Part shown: positions 1-5,406 of the stretch, one piece after another
Numbering within the stretch: position 1 is the first letter of the stretch
Layout: each line of letters opens with the position of its first letter
Origin: an uncultured Oxalobacter sp.
GTDB taxonomy: Bacteria > Pseudomonadota > Gammaproteobacteria > Burkholderiales > Burkholderiaceae_D
Direction of reading: 5' to 3'
Length of the DNA stretch: 5,406 nt
Assembly (NCBI GenBank): GCA_937916185.1
Contig: CALGGD010000024.1
Coordinates: 1-5,406, forward strand
Program-made: the position numbers and the translations under genes
The notes under the pieces: generated by a model
The model's database searches: none
Told to the model about the DNA's origin: nothing
What the model saw: only the letters and a program-made list of their open reading frames with translations

Positions 1-161
1 GGAATAGCCTTTCCAACTAGAACATTGTTGTCTGCTTTGTATTTGGTTGTGGTGGAGCCGTCCTTCTTTCCATCAACATAATTGTAGAACAGATTGTTAC
101 CGTTGTCATCAAATCCGGCCCACTCGTTGAGATAGAATGTACCTACATCGTGTCCTTTCTT
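1..161 (-). pseudogene. Internal fragment of a SusC/RagA-type TonB-dependent outer-membrane receptor (Bacteroidota), fused to the dinG frame
   Basis: Read on the minus strand, the frame leaving the helicase gives KKGHDVGTFYLNEWAGFDD, then LFYNYVDG, STTTKY and VLVGKAIP. This order (GH..GTFYL.EWAG.D, a glycan-receptor-like loop, then V.GKA.P) is what I know from the beta-barrel part of SusC/RagA proteins, which import glycans or peptides across the outer membrane of Bacteroidota together with a SusD lipoprotein. Nothing like it belongs in a DinG helicase, which should continue after VFIL with a CTTLRA-type segment. G+C here is low: my hand count is 68 of 160, visibly below the neighbouring helicase. 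The fragment has neither start nor stop and runs off the window edge. A foreign piece joined in the assembly is the simplest explanation; a true gene fusion is very unlikely. The exact join lies around bases 158-172. Family call is confident; the cause of the join is inferred. Confidence 0.75.
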
Positions 162-1649
162 TAGGATGAAAACACCGCCACCACAGGATTCAATCAACGG
201 CAATGATGCATCCACGACCGCATCACTATAGCCCGGGGACTGGGGCATCGGCATTTTCCGGGGAACATACAGCAGGGCATTCTCACCATATGGGAAAGGA
301 CTCGGCCATGCCTGTGCCTTGGCTTTTTCAAGTCCCATCCGTGAACTGAAGTAAGAGAAATCCTCCCTGACCGCCAGTGTCGCCGAAGTGAAAATCCAGG
401 CACATGGACTGGCATCCAACTGCTTACTGAAGACATCGGCAACAGACAAGGGGGTCAGATGCAGTTGGAAAGTCTGCCCGAATGTCTCGACCCATAGGAC
501 ATCTTCTGTCTGGGATTCCCCTTTTGCCAGTGAAAGCCAGTACTGGGCAAAGTCAATGACCTCAACAGCCTGCTCAAAATATTTCTGCAGAAGTTCTGAA
601 CGTTCAGCCTGGGATTCCAGTGCATTGAGAAGCGCTTCCAAGGCGGCAATCAATGCTTCAAGCTTTTCCAGAAACGCCTGGCTTTGGGAAATCTGGTGGA
701 TTGCCATACGCCCAGCCTTTTCAGGCAAAGCCAGACGCAGGTCTTTCACCGATTTGTCCACCGATGCGGTCAGGGATGCCCAGTCCGCTCCTTCACGGGC
801 ATGGGCAAGCCCTTCCACCAGGACTTCACGGCAGATTTCCTGCAGCTGACGGGTTGAGATGAACCGCCCGAAAAATACGGTTGCGACATCGGGAAGCTGA
901 TGGGCCTCATCGAAAATCACGGTATTCGCTGTTGGCAGGAGTTCCGCGACACCATTGTCTTTCAAGGCGATATCGGCAAAGAACAGATGATGGTTGACGA
1001 CCACCACATCGGCTTTCATCGCCTCCTGCCGGGCTTTCATCACAAAACATTCCTTGAAATAAGGACAGTCTGAGCCCAGGCAGTTTTCCTTGGTGGATGT
1101 CACATAATCCCATACAGGTGCATTTTCAGGCACGGAGGACAGGTCGGAACGGTCACCGGTTTCAGTGACTTTATCGAACTTGACGATTCTTTTCAGGAAA
1201 GCCACATCCCGCCGTGTCTGCAGTAGTCCTTCGGCACTGGTCTTTTCGAGACGGTAACGGCACAGATAGTTGCTCCGTCCTTTCAGGAGTGCTGTTGTCA
1301 CCGGTGCGTTGAGCACTTTCCTGACAGTTTGGATGTCCTTGAAATACAGCTGGTCCTGGAGGTTCTTTGTGCCTGTCGAGATGATGACCTTCCCGCCCCA
1401 CAGCAACGCGGGAATGAGGTATGCATAGGTCTTGCCGGTTCCTGTTCCGGCTTCTGCCAATAATGTCTGGCAACCTGTAATCGCCTCAGTGACCGATTTC
1501 GCCATTTCCACCTGCATGGGACGCAGGGTGTATCCATCCACTTTCCGGGCAAATGGCCCTGATTCCCCCATCAGCCGGTCAAGCTCATCTTCATAACGCT
1601 GGCTGCCGTCCGCATAGACCATGCGGATTTCTTTTTCCTGCCCTGTCAT
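162..1649 (-). CDS. dinG: DinG/YoaA-family ATP-dependent Fe-S DNA helicase, 3' part missing
   Basis: Superfamily 2, XPD-like 5'-3' DNA helicase, cytoplasmic, acting on damaged or structured DNA. From the ATG at 1649 the protein shows the RPMQ region (residues 43-46), Walker A AEAGTGTGKT (65-74), motif Ia STGTKNLQDQL (91-101), four cysteines that would hold the 4Fe-4S cluster (C130, C190, C195, C201), VNHH (218-221), the DEAH box (247-250), a long helical insert with heptad-like leucines (about 325-365), and motif III TSATL (421-425). After residue 496 the frame continues without a stop into SusC-like sequence to base 3. Motifs IV-VI and about 150-180 residues expected for the family (roughly 640-690) are therefore absent. 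The start is supported by AAGGA eight bases upstream. The gene follows the HxlR gene on the same strand after 24 bp. The wording is betaproteobacterial. DinG and YoaA are close paralogues, so the symbol is less certain than the family. Confidence 0.9.
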
Positions 1650-1657
1650 CCCAGCAT

Positions 1658-1662
1658 TCCTT
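1658..1662 (-). promoter_or_regulatory. Ribosome-binding site of the dinG-family gene
   Basis: AAGGA on the minus strand lies eight bases before the ATG at 1649. An ATG at 1657 sits right behind it but is out of frame and reads only ATG CTG GGA TGA, its stop overlapping the true start. The 1649 start is preferred on spacing and on protein alignment. Confidence 0.6.
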
Positions 1663-1673
1663 TCCTGCACCGG

Positions 1674-2108
1674 TCATTCCCTGACGGGCTGCCCTGGACA
1701 ACAGCAACAGCTGTCACCCATATGGGATGCCGGTGGATGCATGTTGCAGTTGACTGTATGCCCTTTGCCCTGCAGGTATCCAGTCCCCCATTGATACATC
1801 GCCTCCAATACCGGGTAGATGCTCTTTCCCAATGAGGTCAGGGAGTATTCGACTTTAGGCGGGACAACCGGGAAAACCTTGCGGTTGACCAAGCCGGCAT
1901 GTTCCAGCTCACGGAGCTGTTGGGTCAGCATCTTGGGGGTCGCTGTACTGACTTCTTTCTGAAGTTGGGAAAAACGGAGTGTCTTGCCTGCCAATTTCCA
2001 CAGGATCAATGGCTTGTATTTACCGCCAATCAAGCCAATGGTGGTTTCCACAGGGCAGAATACCGCCCCCTGATCACAACAAGGATGGTTTTCAAGAACG
2101 GCTGCCAT
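1674..2108 (-). CDS. HxlR-family winged-helix transcriptional regulator with Cys/His-rich C-terminal tail
   Basis: A 144-residue DNA-binding protein. The HxlR core is clear: CPVETTIGLIGGKYKPLILW (18-37), FSQLQKEV (46-53), the recognition-helix region TPKMLTQQLRELE (57-69), GLV.RKVFP (72-80), the wing PPKVEYSLTSLG (83-94), and the dimerisation helix to about residue 113. HxlR proteins bind as dimers to AT-rich dyads; several (YodB, HypR) sense quinone or disulfide stress through the cysteine equivalent to C18. The odd part is the extra cysteine and histidine content: C10, C11 and C18 at the N-terminus, and C121, H124, H129 and C134-C137 (CCCC) in a roughly 28-residue tail beyond the usual end. 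A GTG at 2132 would add eight residues, but GGAGG at 2117-2121 is correctly spaced for the ATG at 2108. It diverges from copA and is followed 24 bp later by the helicase gene. Copper or thiol sensing is inferred from this context; the family call is firm. Confidence 0.92.
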   Translation of the reverse strand: MAAVLENHPCCDQGAVFCPVETTIGLIGGKYKPLILWKLAGKTLRFSQLQKEVSTATPKMLTQQLRELEHAGLVNRKVFPVVPPKVEYSLTSLGKSIYPVLEAMYQWGTGYLQGKGHTVNCNMHPPASHMGDSCCCCPGQPVRE

Positions 2109-2116
2109 ATCCATTT

Positions 2117-2121
2117 CCTCC
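2117..2121 (-). promoter_or_regulatory. Ribosome-binding site that fixes the HxlR start
   Basis: GGAGG on the minus strand ends eight bases before the ATG at 2108 and only two bases before the ATG at 2114. It lies inside the longer reading that would start with GTG at 2132. This favours the 2108 start. Confidence 0.75.
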
Positions 2122-2130
2122 AAGAAACAC

Positions 2131-2163
2131 ACTATCTTTTTAGATACTATATATCAAAATAGT
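2131..2163. promoter_or_regulatory. Candidate operator: two adjoining AT-rich inverted repeats in the hxlR-copA divergent region
   Basis: Two dyads meet here. The first is TATCT (2133-2137), four T, AGATA (2142-2146). The second is ACTAT (2146-2150), eight bases, ATAGT (2159-2163). ACTAT also occurs at 2131-2135, so the left half-site is repeated 15 bp apart. The region lies just upstream of the HxlR ribosome-binding site, and a TATAGT (minus strand, 2151-2146) inside it could be the -10 element of the hxlR promoter, though I see no good matching -35. Such a layout suits autorepression. HxlR proteins typically bind AT-rich dyads, so this is the best candidate binding site. In AT-rich DNA arms this short can arise by chance, so confidence is moderate. 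Confidence 0.45.
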
Positions 2164-2169
2164 GCATTC

Positions 2170-2197
2170 TTGCAGAAAATATATTGATGGATACAAT
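2170..2197 (+). promoter_or_regulatory. Predicted sigma70-type promoter for copA
   Basis: TTGCAG (2170-2175) and TACAAT (2192-2197) are separated by 16 bases. Transcription would begin near 2204, leaving a leader of about 40 bases before the copA ATG. The spacing is near normal, unlike the stretched 19-20 bp of MerR/CueR-controlled promoters, and no CueR-like GC-rich dyad lies between the elements. This fits control by a repressor rather than by a DNA-distorting activator. Confidence 0.5.
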
Positions 2198-2244
2198 ACC
2201 TGTAAAGCATTTTCCCTGTCATTCATACATACAGCCAGACATCC

Positions 2245-4821
2245 ATGAAAAAAGAACAGTTTGACATCACCGGCATGTCGTGCGCCGCCTGTTCAAGCCG
2301 GGTGGACAAGGCTGTATCCGCGCTTGATGGCATTGGTGAAGTCAGCGTCAATCTGCTGAAGAACAGCATGACGGTCTCTTTCGATGAACATAAGACGGAT
2401 ATCCCTTCCATTGTCAATGCAGTCACCCAGGCGGGCTATGGGGCTTCTTTGAAATCTTCCCCCCTGCATCAGGCAGAAAAGGGAAACACACCACCGGATG
2501 CCATGGCGGATGCGGAAATCAGGCAGACCAAATGCCGGTTGCTTTTTTCGGTTTTGTTCATGGTGCCGCTGCTCTACCTCAGCATGGGGCATATGGCGGG
2601 ACTCCCCTTGCCTGCCTGTTTTGCTGGACAGCAGAATGTGATGGTCTTCGCCTTCACCCAGTTCCTGCTGACTGTGCCGGTCATTTTCATCAATTTCAGG
2701 TATTTTACGAACGGCTTCAAGACATTGGCTGCCCTTTCCCCGAATATGGATGCATTGATTGCCATTGGGTCTGGTGCGGCCTTTGTATCTGGAACCGCTT
2801 CGCTCTACCAAATTGCCCATGCGTTGGGGCTGGGGGATATGGCGGCTGCCCAGGAAGCTGCTGCACATATGTACCTGGAATCCGCAGCGATGATCCTGAC
2901 CTTGATTACCTTGGGGCGCTTCCTTGAAGCGCGGGCAAAAGGCAAGACATCTGAAGCGATTTCCCGGTTGATCGACCTTACGCCCAAGACGGCGGTGAGG
3001 CTTGAAAACGGTGTTGAGGCAACCATTCCCATCGAACAGGTCAAGGTCGGTGATATCCTGGTTGTCCGTACGGGAGAGCGTATTCCAGTCGATGGTGTGA
3101 TGGTGGAAGGCTGGGGTTCGGTTGACACGTCTGCATTGACGGGAGAAAGCATCCCTGTTGAAAAACAGCCGGGAGATACCGTTTCCGGTGCCTGCATCAA
3201 CCTGTCTGGTCATTTCCAGATGCGTGCAACCCGTGTCGGAGAAGACACTACCCTGGCACAGATTATCCGCCTCGTTGATGAGGCGACTTCTTCCAAAGCA
3301 CCGGTTTCCCGACTGGCTGACCGGGTCAGTGGCATTTTCGTACCTGTGGTCATTGCCATAGCATTACTGGCTGCAGGTGTCTGGCTGCTGCTGGGATATC
3401 CTTTGGCATTTGCCATTTCAACCGGTATTTCTGTCCTGGTCATTTCGTGCCCCTGTTCCTTGGGGCTTGCCACGCCGACTGCCATCATGGTTGGGACAGG
3501 CCGCGGTGCCGCCAACGGCATCCTGTTCAAATCCGCCAGTGCAATAGAACTGCTGGGCAGTGCCGATACGGTTGTCTTGGATAAGACAGGTACCATGACC
3601 GAGGGGAAACCTGTCCTGACCGATCTCCTTGCCATTGAGGGTTACGACCGGCATTTCCTGTTAAGGCAGGCGGCTTCCCTTGAAAACTGTTCGGAACATC
3701 CCATAGGGAAAGCCGTCATAGAAGAAGCCCTGCTGCAAGGCATGGTCTTTGACCCCGTCACCGGTTTCAACCGTCTGCCCGGCGGCGGCATCACCGGCTC
3801 CATCAACCACCATCATGTTGCCATCGGCAACCACCGTCTCCTGACCCAGCTTGGTATCGACTGCCCTGTTGGATATCAGCAGATTGCCGCAAACCTGGCC
3901 GATGATGGCAAAACAGTCCTTTATATTGCCTGCGATGGTATGTTGGCAGGTATGCTTGCCGTTGCCGACAATATCAAACCGACTACGCCTGATGCCATCC
4001 ATGCCTTGCAGGACATGGGCATCAAGGTCACCATGTTGACCGGTGACAACCTGAGGACTGCCAAAGCCATTCAACGGAAGACCCATGTCCAGGATATCCA
4101 GGCGGAAGTCCTGCCACAGGATAAGGAAAAAACCATCCGTGAACTGATGGAAAAGGGACACCGGACAATCATGGTCGGTGATGGTGTGAATGATGCCCCA
4201 GCCCTTGCCCGTGCCGATGTCGGGGTTGCCATCGGTGCTGGAACCGACATCGCCATGGAATCAGCCGATGTTGTGCTGATGAGGAGCCAACTGACAGATG
4301 TTGTCACTGCCATCCGTCTGAGCAAGGCTGTCATGCGGACCATCAGGCAGAACCTTTTCTGGGCATTCTTCTACAACATCATCGGCATTCCAATTGCCGC
4401 CGGTACGCTTTACCTCTTCAACGGCATGACACTGAGCCCCATGGTGGCGGCTGCCGCCATGAGCTTCAGTTCGGTGTCTGTTGTCCTGAATGCCTTGAGA
4501 CTCCGTTTTTTCAATCCTGCCGCTTCCTTGCCTTCTGCCCAAAATCAAATCCGGCACAATGCAGGAACAACGCAGACACTATCCATTAAAACCATTGAAA
4601 GGAAAAACATGATGCAGAAAAACATCCAGATTGAGGGCATGAACTGCAACCATTGCCGTGCGGCCGTCGAAAAGGCCCTCTCTGCCATTCCAGGCGTCAG
4701 CAACGTTGAGGTCAGCCTTGAAAACAGGAATGCCGTCATTGATACAGCGGACTCCGTTTCCAATGAGATACTGACCGCAGCTGTCACCAACGCAGGTTTT
4801 GAAGTCAAGGGTATTGCATAA
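2245..4821 (+). CDS. copA: Copper(I)-exporting P1B-type ATPase CopA with N- and C-terminal metal-binding domains
   Basis: An 858-residue inner-membrane pump that uses ATP to expel Cu(I) from the cytoplasm. Domains in order: N-terminal HMA domain (about 4-68) with GMSCAAC, copper ligands C13 and C16; membrane helices at about 98-116, 131-152, 167-187 and 208-227; actuator domain with TGES (299-302); helices at about 364-385 and 388-412 containing CPC (402-404); phosphorylation loop DKTGT (446-450, D446 phosphorylated); SEHP (483-486); GDGVND (645-650); last two helices with YN (710-711) and M739..S742-S743. CPC, YN and MxxSS together mark the Cu(I)/Ag(I) subgroup P1B-1. A hydrophilic linker (about 757-788) leads to a second HMA domain (about 791-855) with GMNCNHC, ligands C801 and C804. 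Many segments ([23 protein letters not shown]) resemble Clostridia-type CopA more than usual proteobacterial CopA. There is no clear Shine-Dalgarno before the ATG, but the start aligns with the family. It diverges from the HxlR gene. Confidence 0.96.
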   Translation: MKKEQFDITGMSCAACSSRVDKAVSALDGIGEVSVNLLKNSMTVSFDEHKTDIPSIVNAVTQAGYGASLKSSPLHQAEKGNTPPDAMADAEIRQTKCRLLFSVLFMVPLLYLSMGHMAGLPLPACFAGQQNVMVFAFTQFLLTVPVIFINFRYFTNGFKTLAALSPNMDALIAIGSGAAFVSGTASLYQIAHALGLGDMAAAQEAAAHMYLESAAMILTLITLGRFLEARAKGKTSEAISRLIDLTPKTAVRLENGVEATIPIEQVKVGDILVVRTGERIPVDGVMVEGWGSVDTSALTGESIPVEKQPGDTVSGACINLSGHFQMRATRVGEDTTLAQIIRLVDEATSSKAPVSRLADRVSGIFVPVVIAIALLAAGVWLLLGYPLAFAISTGISVLVISCPCSLGLATPTAIMVGTGRGAANGILFKSASAIELLGSADTVVLDKTGTMTEGKPVLTDLLAIEGYDRHFLLRQAASLENCSEHPIGKAVIEEALLQGMVFDPVTGFNRLPGGGITGSINHHHVAIGNHRLLTQLGIDCPVGYQQIAANLADDGKTVLYIACDGMLAGMLAVADNIKPTTPDAIHALQDMGIKVTMLTGDNLRTAKAIQRKTHVQDIQAEVLPQDKEKTIRELMEKGHRTIMVGDGVNDAPALARADVGVAIGAGTDIAMESADVVLMRSQLTDVVTAIRLSKAVMRTIRQNLFWAFFYNIIGIPIAAGTLYLFNGMTLSPMVAAAAMSFSSVSVVLNALRLRFFNPAASLPSAQNQIRHNAGTTQTLSIKTIERKNMMQKNIQIEGMNCNHCRAAVEKALSAIPGVSNVEVSLENRNAVIDTADSVSNEILTAAVTNAGFEVKGIA
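4599..4603 (+). promoter_or_regulatory. Internal ribosome-binding site within copA
   Basis: AAGGA lies inside the copA linker, five bases before the in-frame ATG ATG at 4609-4614. It is a better Shine-Dalgarno than anything before the main copA start. It sits precisely at the boundary of the C-terminal HMA domain. Confidence 0.5.
4609..4821 (+). CDS. Possible internally initiated CopZ-like copper chaperone (same frame as copA, 70 residues)
   Basis: Starting at the in-frame ATG 4609 (copA residue 789) the last part of copA encodes [16 protein letters not shown], followed by a complete beta-alpha-beta-beta-alpha-beta HMA fold to the stop. This is the size (about 70 residues) and motif layout (GMxCxxC with Cu(I) ligands at residues 13 and 16 of the short product) of free CopZ/Atx1-type cytoplasmic chaperones, which hand Cu(I) to CopA. 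AAGGA is correctly placed five bases upstream, and the preceding linker looks unstructured. Either this is simply a fused domain, or the gene yields both the pump and a separate chaperone. E. coli copA makes a free chaperone from its N-terminal domain by frameshifting, so a dual product has precedent by another route. Production of the short form is inferred. Confidence 0.4.
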   Translation: MMQKNIQIEGMNCNHCRAAVEKALSAIPGVSNVEVSLENRNAVIDTADSVSNEILTAAVTNAGFEVKGIA

Positions 4822-4825
4822 GTTC

Positions 4826-4915
4826 TGACACCGGAGGGACACCTCGCCTGTCAAAAGCGCGTCAATCCGGTGTCAACCTGGTGTCATTGACACTTGATTG
4901 ACACCAGATTGACGC
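4826..4915. repeat. Palindromic array of 11-bp-phased TGTCA/TGACA repeats downstream of copA
   Basis: From 4859 the sequence falls into five 11-bp units: GCGTCAATCCG (4859), GTGTCAACCTG (4870), GTGTCATTGAC (4881), ACTTGATTGAC (4892) and ACCAGATTGAC (4903), followed by GC. The first units face one way and the last face the other, so the block is a large dyad. The 17-base arms 4859-4875 and 4899-4915 are complementary except for one C/A mismatch. Nested pairs exist: CTGGTGTCA (4878-4886) with TGACACCAG (4899-4907), and GTGTCA/TGACAC around 4887. A further perfect 9-base partner, TGACACCGG (4826-4834), can pair with CCGGTGTCA (4867-4875). No T-run follows, so it is not a standard terminator. It could be a REP-like element, a phased protein-binding site, or an RNA stem protecting the copA mRNA 3' end. 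Confidence 0.75.
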
Positions 4916-5180
4916 TTGAACAGATGCCAGAAAAACACCACGGTTTCCTGTGCCTGTCTTATAAGAAATACAGCCAACCCGCAACCGCCGTTTTCAGACA
5001 AGGAACTTTCCAATGGTTTCCACAGGCTTCTCTTTTCCCTCAGATGAGCCGCCTGACCCAGGAATACGAATAGCCCCTTATGGAGAGAAATTTGAGATTC
5101 TTTTCTTAACAAATTGTTTTCAAATAAGAAACAAAAAGCCAACCTGACGTTTTAATTGATATGGCTTTTGCAGAAAAGCG
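4916..5180. other. Gene-free stretch between the repeat array and the leftward terminator
   Basis: I see no convincing gene here. A 49-codon plus-strand frame (4924-5073) and an 89-codon minus-strand frame (5142-4873, TTG start) are open, but neither has a ribosome-binding site or a recognisable sequence, and the latter runs into the repeat array. G+C falls towards the right. One inverted repeat is present: AAAAGCCA (5134-5141) and TGGCTTTT (5162-5169) with a 20-base loop. It ends in four T on the plus strand and could be a weak rho-independent stop for copA transcripts. Confidence 0.5.
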
Positions 5181-5216
5181 AAAAAAAAGGAAGGCTCCTG
5201 ACTACAGGAGTCTTCC
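5181..5216 (-). terminator. Strong intrinsic terminator for leftward transcription
   Basis: GGAAGGCTCCTG (5189-5200) and CAGGAGTCTTCC (5205-5216) form a 12-bp stem with one wobble-type mismatch and an ACTA loop. On the plus strand it is preceded by eight A (5181-5188), so a minus-strand transcript carries a U8 tract directly after the hairpin. On the plus strand no T-run follows. It lies 26 bp beyond the stop codon of the leftward gene fragment at the right edge. Confidence 0.88.
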
Positions 5217-5242
5217 TCAAATAAGAGAATAGATCTGATATT

Positions 5243-5406
5243 TCAGTCCGATTCAGTGAGAAGCATTTTCCGTGCCATAAATTCATTTTCTGTTTTACTG
5301 AAAAGATGATAAGGAAAAATCTGAACTGGCACAGCATTTGCTTCGCATATCAATGATCTTTGCGCCTGCAAAGAGGGGCTGTTTGTTGTTGAATGGCTAA
5401 ATATAA
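5243..5406 (-). CDS. 3' end of an unidentified protein gene entering from the right
   Basis: The last 53 codons of a frame open to the window edge, ending with TGA at 5243-5245. The visible C-terminus includes SLQAQRSLICEANAVPVQIF, then PYHLFSKTENEFMARKMLL and TESD. I do not recognise the family. Support for a real gene is the strong intrinsic terminator 26 bp after this stop on the same strand, and a protein-like mixed sequence with a probable helix at the end. Against it are the short visible length and lower G+C than copA. A competing minus-strand frame (5337-5152) reads through the terminator stem and is less likely. It would be convergent with copA. Confidence 0.5.
   Translation of the reverse strand, partial: IFSHSTTNSPSLQAQRSLICEANAVPVQIFPYHLFSKTENEFMARKMLLTESD

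Noticed and set aside
2192..2204. TACA...TGTA near the copA promoter as a CopY-type cop box
   Set aside because: The cop box needs TACA and TGTA two bases apart; here five bases intervene (TACAATACCTGTA) and no CopY gene is present.
2293..3213. Long minus-strand frame of 306 codons inside copA
   Set aside because: It is antisense to a fully motif-supported P-type ATPase, with no recognisable domain; a shadow of copA codon use.
4859..4915. Repeat block as a CRISPR array or plasmid iterons
   Set aside because: Units are 11 bp with no spacers, which excludes CRISPR. No replication gene or AT-rich origin region accompanies them, so an origin is not supported.
4826..4920. The large stem after copA as an intrinsic terminator
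   Set aside because: No run of T follows either arm (GCTTGAACAG on the right), so it does not meet the standard form.
4924..5073. A 49-codon plus-strand frame downstream of copA
   Set aside because: There is no ribosome-binding site, the start lies just beyond the repeat array, and the product resembles no family I know.
4873..5142. An 89-codon minus-strand frame with TTG start
   Set aside because: There is no Shine-Dalgarno, the product is unrecognisable, and its 3' end is made of the palindromic repeat array.
5152..5337. A 61-codon minus-strand frame
   Set aside because: It reads straight through the strong leftward terminator; another frame on this strand ends neatly before that hairpin.

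Overview
The window looks like a contig end from a gut-type metagenome. Most of it fits a moderate-G+C (about 50%) betaproteobacterium, perhaps of the Oxalobacter/Sutterella kind. This rests mainly on the DinG-type helicase, whose wording (for example STGTKNLQDQL, VNHHLFFADI, FDEAHQLPD) resembles Burkholderiales homologues. The placement is from memory of the families, not from a search.

Layout. (1) Bases 1-~161, minus strand: about 54 codons of a Bacteroidota SusC/RagA-type TonB-dependent outer-membrane receptor, joined in frame to the interior of the helicase gene. This is most likely an assembly or library chimera. (2) Bases ~162-1649, minus: a DinG/YoaA-family Fe-S DNA helicase, intact from its start through helicase motif III and then cut by the junction. 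(3) Bases 1674-2108, minus: an HxlR-family winged-helix regulator with an unusual Cys/His-rich tail ending near CCCC, 24 bp upstream of the helicase and probably co-transcribed with it. (4) Bases 2109-2244: a divergent, AT-rich control region with two short inverted repeats and a recognisable sigma70-like promoter for copA. (5) Bases 2245-4821, plus: an 858-residue Cu(I)-exporting P1B-ATPase (CopA) with one N-terminal and one C-terminal heavy-metal-associated domain. The C-terminal domain has its own ribosome-binding site and start codon inside the gene, so a free 70-residue CopZ-like copper chaperone may also be made. (6) Bases 4822-5242: no convincing gene. It holds a striking palindromic array of 11-bp-phased TGTCA/TGACA repeats and, further right, a strong intrinsic terminator reading leftwards. 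(7) Bases 5243-5406, minus: the 3' end of an unidentified gene that enters from the right and ends 26 bp before that terminator.

Working model (inference): the Cys/His-rich HxlR protein senses copper or thiol stress and controls both its own operon (with the Fe-S helicase) and the divergent copper exporter/chaperone gene. No canonical CueR or CopY box is visible between the genes, so this HxlR protein is the natural regulator candidate. An HxlR-type copper sensor would be unusual.
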